Source of the DNA: Syntrophaceae bacterium UBA4059
Lineage (GTDB): Bacteria; Desulfobacterota; Syntrophia; Syntrophales; Smithellaceae
Length of the DNA: 6,464 nt
Direction of reading: 5' to 3'
Assembly (NCBI GenBank): GCA_002382045.1
Contig: DFZJ01000046.1
Location: forward strand, 4,047 to 10,510
The position numbers were made by a program, and so were the translations under genes. The notes under the pieces were generated by a model. It was not told the origin of the DNA, searched no databases, and worked only from the letters and a program-made list of their open reading frames with translations. Below, one piece after another: positions 1 to 5,067 of this stretch. Within the stretch, counting starts at the first letter, position 1. Every line of letters begins with the position of its first letter.

Positions 1-1634
1 AGAATCATGTCCGCGATCGTTTCACCGATCAATGAGTAGGGCAGCAAAACCTCGTTCGCGCCATTAAACTTTAAATCTTCAATCTGCTCAGTAGAATCCG
101 CGGTGGCCACAATCATGGCATTGGGCGCCAGCATCCGGCACGTTTTAACCAGCGAAAGGTTATTCGTATTTTTAAGCAGCATGTCCGGTATCGTGGAGAG
201 AATCATATCGGCTCCGGCAATATGGGCATGATCCAGCGTGTCCATGCTGCTGATATCGCCGAATATTCCTTTCACATGACGGTCTCCCAGCTCTTTGAGG
301 ACTTCCAGGTTGAAATCAATCACCAGTATTTTCTCCAAAAGATCGGGGGCTCTCTCTTCGATTTTATCGATGAGCGCCCGGGCGCTGCGATGATAACCCA
401 AAAGCACAATCGGATAATGTTCTCCACTTGCTTCAGCCGGATGCTGTGCATCCTTGGAAGGAAATCCCATTTTAGTAAGCAGGCTGTCAAAGATCAGATA
501 AAGCTGATGGTTCCCATTAATAAAATAAGAAGACAGCACGGAGGTAATTGCCATGGCATAAATAATCAGCGACATCAGAGGTTGTCGGATATGTCCGTAG
601 CTCACGCCAAGAGCCGCGACCACCAGAGAAAATTCACTGATCTGGGCCAGGTTCAGGCTGGTGATAAAGCCGGTTCGACGGCCGCTGCCGCAAAGCGTCA
701 GAATCGGATAGATAGTAAGGAAGCGGGATACAATTACAAACAAGACGATCAAAACCGCCGTGAATAATGTTGCCGCATCCGGAAAAGGTATCTTCATGCC
801 GATCGACAGGAAAAAAAGCGTGAGAAAAAAATCCCGGAGCGGCAACACTTTAGCCGTAACATGCACACCGTAGGGAAACGACGCAATGGCCGCCCCGGCA
901 ATCAAGGCGCCCATTTCCATCGACATGCCTATCCATGACCCCAGTCCCGCCATAAAAGTGCACCAGGCGATGGACATGGCTACCACCATTTCCGGCGTTT
1001 TGGCGATCTTCGCGAAAATCCAGCGCAGCAGGTACCGGCTCAATAAAAAACCGATCGCAAGCAGCACAAAACCCTTCCCGAAAGCCAGTGCCACCAAATG
1101 CAACTCCGGGTTTGTGAAGTTCGGCTGCAAAGCCAGAATCAAGATGGCCCACAGGTCCTGAAAAATTAGAATGCCCAGGCTGATCCGGCCGGGTAACGTA
1201 TCGAGTTCAAACTTGTCGTACAGCAGTTTAACCACAATGGCCGTGCTGGACAACGCGCAGAAAAGCGCCAGATAAAGTGCGTCAATTTTGCCGCCGCCGA
1301 GCGGGTAACCCAGCAGCGCAAAAAACCCCAGACCGATCAGAACACAAAAGATAAACTGACCGATGCCTGCATAGACCAGCTTCCTGCCGGAGGAAATCAG
1401 TTTGGCGGGGTTGAGTTCCAGACCGATGATAAACAGCAAAAGAATTAAACCGATTTCGGAAATGACTTCTATATTGGCCGGATCGGATACCAGCTTTAAA
1501 CCGATTTGCGGCCCGATGAGAGCACCCGCCACCAGATAACCGAGAATAACCGGCTGCCGGCACAGCTGAAAAATAAATCCCAACGCTGTCGCCGCGAGAA
1601 CAGCAATGCCAATGTCCGGAAGAATACCATGCAT
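1..1634 (-). CDS. Kef-type (CPA2) cation:proton antiporter with RCK/TrkA-N domain, C-terminally truncated by window edge
   Basis: Probable inner-membrane monovalent cation (K+ or Na+)/H+ antiporter of the CPA2 family, acting in ion and pH homeostasis. The frame is open for 544 codons from the ATG at 1634 to the window edge, so the C terminus is missing. Residues 1 to about 380 are very hydrophobic, with many predicted membrane helices and family landmarks: QPVILGYLVAGALIGP (27-42), SEIGLILLLFIIGLEL (59-74), SSTAIVVKLL (129-138) and IFQDLWAI (157-164). A soluble RCK/TrkA-N Rossmann domain starts near 408, with LLGYHRSARAL around G413, an acidic strand end at D440 (ILVID), then GIFGD and LSTIPD. 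The start is supported by an AAAGGA Shine-Dalgarno 8 bases upstream (complement of 1643-1648). The ATG ending at 1630 is out of frame. The gene is divergent from glyQ. The family is confident; the transported ion and a kefB/kefC/ybaL assignment are not. The nucleotide-binding loop departs from GxGxxG. Confidence 0.9.
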   Translation of the reverse strand, partial: MHGILPDIGIAVLAATALGFIFQLCRQPVILGYLVAGALIGPQIGLKLVSDPANIEVISEIGLILLLFIIGLELNPAKLISSGRKLVYAGIGQFIFCVLIGLGFFALLGYPLGGGKIDALYLALFCALSSTAIVVKLLYDKFELDTLPGRISLGILIFQDLWAILILALQPNFTNPELHLVALAFGKGFVLLAIGFLLSRYLLRWIFAKIAKTPEMVVAMSIAWCTFMAGLGSWIGMSMEMGALIAGAAIASFPYGVHVTAKVLPLRDFFLTLFFLSIGMKIPFPDAATLFTAVLIVLFVIVSRFLTIYPILTLCGSGRRTGFITSLNLAQISEFSLVVAALGVSYGHIRQPLMSLIIYAMAITSVLSSYFINGNHQLYLIFDSLLTKMGFPSKDAQHPAEASGEHYPIVLLGYHRSARALIDKIEERAPDLLEKILVIDFNLEVLKELGDRHVKGIFGDISSMDTLDHAHIAGADMILSTIPDMLLKNTNNLSLVKTCRMLAPNAMIVATADSTEQIEDLKFNGANEVLLPYSLIGETIADMI

Positions 1635-1677
1635 AATGGAAATCCTTTCGATGCGTTAATGAATGTTCGCCCAATGC

Positions 1678-1706
1678 ATTTAAAAGTTGCTCATGCCTGC
1701 TTTTAA
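1678..1706 (-). promoter_or_regulatory. Tentative promoter of the antiporter gene
   Basis: On the minus strand TTAAAA (1706-1701) and TTAAAT (1683-1678) are separated by 17 bp, matching 4 of 6 bases in each sigma70 hexamer. Transcription would start near 1671, about 37 bases before the ATG. The region is A+T-rich, so a match of this quality can arise by chance. Confidence 0.25.
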
Positions 1707-1825
1707 TCGGTTTAAGAACTTCGGGGCGTGATATTTACTTCATTGTTTTTTAGTTCATAGAAAACTCGACTGGCGATGTCAATGAAAAACTATCCTGCCT
1801 GGATCGTCTCTCATGCAGTTGTTAC

Positions 1826-1853
1826 CAACCGATGCCGGTTGACCGATCCGGTC
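1826..1853. repeat. Adjoining inverted repeats over the glyQ promoter -35 region
   Basis: Two perfect dyads share base 1841: CAACCG-ATGC-CGGTTG (1826-1841) and GACCG-ATC-CGGTC (1841-1853). They cover the -35 hexamer and the start of the spacer of the proposed glyQS promoter, so they could be operator half-sites. If an upstream promoter were used instead, they could fold as RNA hairpins; the second is followed by TTTT. An alternative pairing of 1799-1806 with 1844-1851 would exclude the second hairpin. Function is unknown. Confidence 0.4.
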
Positions 1854-1867
1854 TTTTACCCTTTAAT
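1839..1867 (+). promoter_or_regulatory. Predicted sigma70-type promoter of glyQS
   Basis: TTGACC (1839-1844) and TTTAAT (1862-1867) are 17 bp apart, each matching 5 of 6 consensus bases, although the important second base of the -10 is T rather than A. The start would be near 1874, leaving a 5' leader of about 100 bases. A weaker alternative is TTGATT (1869-1874), 17 bp, TGC-TAGGTA (-10 at 1892-1897). Confidence 0.45.
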
Positions 1868-1912
1868 ATTGATTCTGTCGCCCTTTCGTGCTAGGTAGCC
1901 ACAGATTATTTT

Positions 1913-1950
1913 AAAGAAACGGATCCCCATAACGGGTCTGTGCTTCTTTT
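1913..1950 (+). promoter_or_regulatory. Stem-loop in the glyQS 5' leader, possible attenuator
   Basis: Bases 1919-1926 (ACGGATCC) pair with 1934-1941 (GGGTCTGT) as eight base pairs, two of them G-U, around a 7-base loop CCATAAC. After a 2-base bulge (1942-1943) the stem continues with AAAGAA (1913-1918) against TTCTTT (1944-1949). The 3' arm ends in TTCTTTT, so the element resembles a weak intrinsic terminator. It ends 12 bases before the Shine-Dalgarno of glyQ. The pairing is read directly; the regulatory role is inferred, and no effector-binding motif was recognised. Confidence 0.4.
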
Positions 1951-1961
1951 CGGCAACTCTC

Positions 1962-1969
1962 TAAGGAGG
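1962..1969 (+). promoter_or_regulatory. Strong Shine-Dalgarno of glyQ
   Basis: TAAGGAGG matches the 16S rRNA anti-Shine-Dalgarno over eight bases and lies 5 bases before a GTG. It fixes the non-ATG start of glyQ at 1975 and may compensate for the weaker initiation codon. Confidence 0.85.
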
Positions 1970-1974
1970 ATATT

Positions 1975-2847
1975 GTGAATTTTCAGGAATTAATATTTGC
2001 ACTCGAACAATACTGGCACTCTCAGGGCTGCGTCATCCAGCAGCCTTACGATATGGAAGTCGGCGCGGGAACGTTTCATCCCGCTACCTGCCTGCGTGCG
2101 CTGGGACCGGAACCATGGAACGTAGCCTATGTGCAACCATCGAGGCGACCGACCGACGGCCGCTACGGCGAAAATCCCAACCGGCTTCAACATTACTATC
2201 AATATCAGGTGATTATGAAACCGTCGCCGGTCAATATCCAGGAGCTCTATCTCAACTCGCTCAAAAGCTTCGGCATTGATCCGCTGGAACACGACATCCG
2301 TTTCGTTGAGGACGACTGGGAATCTCCGACACTGGGCGCCTGGGGACTGGGATGGGAAGTGTGGCTCGACGGCATGGAAATCTCGCAGTTTACCTATTTC
2401 CAGCAGGTCGGGGGCTTTGACTGCAACCCTGTCTGCGCTGAACTGACTTACGGAACGGAACGCATCGCCATGTACATTCAGGGCATCAACAACGTCTATG
2501 ATTTGCAGTGGACCGATAAAGTCAAATACGGCGATGTGCACCACAAAGGCGAAGTGGAGTTTTCGACCTATAACTTTGAAGTAGCGGACATTCCCATGCT
2601 GCGAAAGCTCTTTGACATGTATGAGGAAGAGGCCTTGCGCGTCGCCGAAAAGAATCTGGCCCTGCCCGCCTATGATTACTGTTTGAAATGCTCGCACACG
2701 TTTAATCTGCTCAATGCCCGCGGCGCGATTAGTGTGGCCGAGCGAACCAGTTACATCGGCCGGGTCAGAAATCTGGCGCGCCTGAGCGCGGAACGCTACA
2801 TGAAACAACGCGAAGAACTGGGGTATCCCCTTTTAAAGAACGCATAG
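1975..2847 (+). CDS. glyQ: Glycyl-tRNA synthetase alpha subunit
   Basis: Alpha (catalytic) subunit of the bacterial alpha2beta2 glycyl-tRNA synthetase, a cytoplasmic class II enzyme that activates glycine with ATP and, with GlyS, charges tRNA-Gly. The 290-residue product is close to the usual length of about 300. Family blocks are intact: YWHSQGCVIQQPYDMEVGAG (13-32), TCLRALGPEPW (38-48), QPSRRPTDGRYGENPNR (54-70, including the class II motif 2 arginine region), FVEDDWESPTLGAWGLGWEV (110-129), FTYFQQVGG (139-147) and the motif 3-like YGTERIAMYIQG (159-170). The C-terminal helical part contains SHTFNLLNARGAISVAERT. The start is GTG, chosen because of the strong Shine-Dalgarno and because the N terminus aligns with known GlyQ. 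glyS begins 16 bases after the stop codon with no terminator between, so the pair is co-transcribed. Confidence 0.98.
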   Translation: MNFQELIFALEQYWHSQGCVIQQPYDMEVGAGTFHPATCLRALGPEPWNVAYVQPSRRPTDGRYGENPNRLQHYYQYQVIMKPSPVNIQELYLNSLKSFGIDPLEHDIRFVEDDWESPTLGAWGLGWEVWLDGMEISQFTYFQQVGGFDCNPVCAELTYGTERIAMYIQGINNVYDLQWTDKVKYGDVHHKGEVEFSTYNFEVADIPMLRKLFDMYEEEALRVAEKNLALPAYDYCLKCSHTFNLLNARGAISVAERTSYIGRVRNLARLSAERYMKQREELGYPLLKNA

Positions 2848-2863
2848 GACATCTGGAGATAAA

Positions 2864-4936
2864 ATGAGTAACGAACTGCTTTTTGAAATTGGCACCGAAG
2901 AAATTCCCGCCGCGTTTTTATCCAAGGCGATCATGGATATGGATGACATCATCCGCAAGACACTTACCGAAAAGCGAATCGCTTTTGATGGTATCCGCTG
3001 TCTGGCCACGCCGAGGCGTCTGGTCCTCACCATTGCCGATCTGGCGCCCAGACAGGACGACCAGACGGTAGAAAAACTGGGACCAGCCAAAAAAGCCGCT
3101 TTTGATGAAAACGGCCAGCCGACCAAAGCCGCCACAGGTTTTGCCAGAGGGCAGGGGCTGGAAGTCTCCCAACTCGAAACCATCACCACCGAAAAGGGCG
3201 AATATCTCGGCGCCCGGAAAACCATCGCCGGGCAACCGACAAAATATCTGCTGCCGGATATTCTCAAAAGCTTTATGCTGGCCATCCCCTTTCGCAAATC
3301 CATGCGCTGGGCAGCATACGATTTGCGTTTTGCCCGTCCTGTTCACTGGCTGCTGGCTCTTTACGACGGCGAAATTGTTCCCCTGAAAGCTGAAGATATT
3401 GAAAGCGGAAATACCTCCTGCGGTCATCGTTTCATGAGTCCCGCTCCTTTTGTTGTTTCAGGATTTGAAGATTATCTGAATAAAGCCAGAGAACATTTCG
3501 TCATCGCGGATCCCGCCGAAAGGAAAAAAATAATTCTCGAAGAAGCCCAAAAGGCGGCAGCCGAAATCGGCGGAAAACTTTTCTATACGGAAGATCTGCT
3601 GGAAACCATCAGCTTTATTGTCGAATATCCGGTCATTGTGCGTGGACACTTCGATGAAAATTATTTAAATATTCCTAAAGAAGTTCTCACCACCACCATG
3701 ATCTCCCATCAGAAATATTTCCCCGTCATCAGCGACGAGGGGAAACTTTTGCCTTACTTCATCGCCGTCAGCAACACCCGCGCCCGCGACATCGCCGTGG
3801 TGGCCAGCGGAAATGAAAGAGTGCTGCGGGCGCGTCTGGCCGACGCTTCGTTTTTCTTTGAGGAAGACAAAAAAGTTCCCCTGGAAGACCGGGTCGAGTC
3901 TCTAAAAAAAGTCGTCTTTCACACGCTCTTGGGAACATCGCACAAGAAAGTGATGCGCTTCCGCAAGCTGGCGGTCAAGATTGCCGCCAAAGTTAAACCG
4001 TCCGTCAAAAAAAACGTGGACCGTGCCGCGCTTTTGGCCAAGGCTGATCTGGAATCACTCATGGTGGGTGAATTCTCGGAACTCCAAGGCATTATGGGTC
4101 GCGAGTATGCGCTTTTAGCCGGCGAAAAACCGGAAATTGCCAATGCCATTTATGAACATTATTTGCCGATTATCGCCGGCGGCGATTTACCCCAAACGGA
4201 TGAAGGCGCCATCGTCGCTATTGCCGATAAAATAGATACCATCGTCGGCTTTTTCGCGGTGGGAATACCTCCGACCGGAACGGCGGATCCCTATGCTTTG
4301 CGGCGTCAGGCGCTGGGTATTATCAATATCATTTTGTCACGGCGCTACCCCTTGAGCCTGAATTTTCTGGTTGATGAAAGTCTCGCATCACTGAAAGACG
4401 TCCTGAAAAAACCGGCCGAAGAGGTCAGGAAAGATGTTCTGGATTTTTTCAGGGGCCGCCTGCAAAATCAACTGATTGCCCAGGGTTATGCTTACGATAC
4501 GGTGGATGCGGTTCTGTCCACGGACATCGACAATCTTGTATCGGTTATCGAAAAAATTCAGGCGCTCACGGCTTTCAGGCAAAATCCGGAATTTGAACTG
4601 ATCTCGGTTGCTTTCAAGCGGGTAGATAATATTCTCAAGGATTTTCGCGAGGCTCAGGTTGATGTCAACCTGCTTTCCGATGATGCGGAAATTAAATTAT
4701 TTTCAGCATTGGAAAACATTAAAATGCGCGTAGAAAAAGGCATTGCTGAAAAAGATTTCAACGCCGCATTAAACAAACTTGCCGCTCTGCGTCCTCCCGT
4801 GGATGCTTTTTTTGATCACGTCATGGTCATGGACAAAGATGAGAAAATCCGTTTCAACCGATTATCGCTTCTGTCGGAAATATCAGCGCTGTTCCATAAA
4901 ATTGCTGATTTTTCAAAAATTGTGACCGCCGGCTGA
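2864..4936 (+). CDS. glyS: Glycyl-tRNA synthetase beta subunit
   Basis: Beta subunit of the alpha2beta2 glycyl-tRNA synthetase, needed with GlyQ for tRNA-Gly recognition and charging. It has 690 residues, essentially the E. coli length (689), with no frameshift. The N terminus is typical (NELLFEIGTEEIPAAFLSKA, 3-22). Further family blocks are TPRRLVL (49-55), MRWAAYDLRFARPVHWLLAL (about 146-165), MISHQKYFPV (279-288), RARLADASFFFEEDKK (322-337), ELQGIMGREYAL (about 405-416) and GFFAVGIPPTGTADPYALRR (462-481). The last 110 or so residues fit the helical DALR-type anticodon-binding domain. The ATG at 2864 has GGAG five bases upstream (2855-2858). It forms an operon with glyQ. No intrinsic terminator is evident after the stop codon. 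Confidence 0.98.
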   Translation: MSNELLFEIGTEEIPAAFLSKAIMDMDDIIRKTLTEKRIAFDGIRCLATPRRLVLTIADLAPRQDDQTVEKLGPAKKAAFDENGQPTKAATGFARGQGLEVSQLETITTEKGEYLGARKTIAGQPTKYLLPDILKSFMLAIPFRKSMRWAAYDLRFARPVHWLLALYDGEIVPLKAEDIESGNTSCGHRFMSPAPFVVSGFEDYLNKAREHFVIADPAERKKIILEEAQKAAAEIGGKLFYTEDLLETISFIVEYPVIVRGHFDENYLNIPKEVLTTTMISHQKYFPVISDEGKLLPYFIAVSNTRARDIAVVASGNERVLRARLADASFFFEEDKKVPLEDRVESLKKVVFHTLLGTSHKKVMRFRKLAVKIAAKVKPSVKKNVDRAALLAKADLESLMVGEFSELQGIMGREYALLAGEKPEIANAIYEHYLPIIAGGDLPQTDEGAIVAIADKIDTIVGFFAVGIPPTGTADPYALRRQALGIINIILSRRYPLSLNFLVDESLASLKDVLKKPAEEVRKDVLDFFRGRLQNQLIAQGYAYDTVDAVLSTDIDNLVSVIEKIQALTAFRQNPEFELISVAFKRVDNILKDFREAQVDVNLLSDDAEIKLFSALENIKMRVEKGIAEKDFNAALNKLAALRPPVDAFFDHVMVMDKDEKIRFNRLSLLSEISALFHKIADFSKIVTAG

Positions 4937-4988
4937 TTGATCGACATTTAATCGCAAGCTTTTCGGGCCCATAACGTGAACATCAGTT

Positions 4989-5001
4989 TGATTGACAATC
5001 A
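4989..5001. repeat. 13-bp palindrome on the -35 box, candidate operator
   Basis: TGATTG-A-CAATCA is a perfect inverted repeat with a one-base centre that wholly contains the -35 hexamer TTGACA (4992-4997). A repressor bound here would block the promoter. It resembles but does not fit an FNR-type TTGAT-N4-ATCAA site, since the half-site spacing is off by one base. Repeats of this size also occur by chance, so only the placement is suggestive. Confidence 0.35.
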
Positions 5002-5020
5002 TTTAAGTGCTTGCTAAGAT
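4992..5020 (+). promoter_or_regulatory. Strong predicted sigma70 promoter of the GAF-ATPase gene
   Basis: A perfect -35 TTGACA (4992-4997), an exact 17-bp spacer and a -10 TAAGAT (5015-5020) preceded by TGC, an extended -10. The start would be near 5027, giving a leader of about 40 bases before the ATG at 5068. This is the best promoter in the window and implies the ATPase gene is transcribed independently of glyQS. Confidence 0.8.
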
Positions 5021-5067
5021 AACGACGTTTTTCGATATAGAAAAAATTACGATGGAGAAATTTTCAG

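Larger units (their letters stand above)
1635..1974. other. Divergent intergenic region between antiporter and glyQ
   Basis: This 340-base stretch has no convincing gene. It holds tentative promoters pointing both ways, a cluster of inverted repeats at 1799-1853, a stem-loop at 1913-1949 and the glyQ Shine-Dalgarno. I saw no T-box signature (the AGGGTGG-type antiterminator motif is absent), no recognisable glycine riboswitch and no tRNA-like cloverleaf. A 40-codon frame at 1776-1898 has no Shine-Dalgarno and no glycine codons, so it is not a likely attenuation leader peptide. Confidence 0.7.
4937..5067 (+). promoter_or_regulatory. Intergenic region between glyS and the ATPase gene
   Basis: These 131 bases carry the ATPase gene's promoter and Shine-Dalgarno. 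No hairpin followed by a T-run is evident after glyS, so either termination is factor-dependent or some transcripts read through into the ATPase gene. Confidence 0.6.

Noticed and set aside
222..767. 181-codon plus-strand open frame
   Set aside because: It lies antisense to the well-supported antiporter, has low-complexity basic composition with no family resemblance, and no Shine-Dalgarno stands out.
1693..1731. 12-codon frame starting at ATG 1693
   Set aside because: No ribosome binding site, only one glycine codon and no conserved feature; expected by chance.
1776..1898. 40-codon open frame in the intergenic region (possible leader peptide)
   Set aside because: It has no Shine-Dalgarno and no glycine codons, as a glycine-sensing leader would need. 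It also spans the inverted repeats and the predicted promoter.
1926..1953. Words CCCATAACG and CTTTTCGG occur here and again at 4968-4976 and 4959-4966
   Set aside because: The order is reversed and spacing differs between the two places. Two short shared words are not enough to call a repeat family or common regulatory site.
1635..1974. T-box or glycine riboswitch upstream of glyQS
   Set aside because: Sought because glyQS is a common T-box target, but no AGGGTGG-type motif, specifier-like domain or glycine riboswitch core was found.
1990..2808. 272-codon minus-strand open frame opposite glyQ
   Set aside because: It is the antisense shadow of a highly conserved, codon-biased gene. The protein shows no recognisable motif and GlyQ on the other strand is unambiguous.
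4937..4990. Intrinsic terminator after glyS
   Set aside because: Only short imperfect complementarities (around the HindIII-like AAGCTT and the GGGCCC) and no following T-run.
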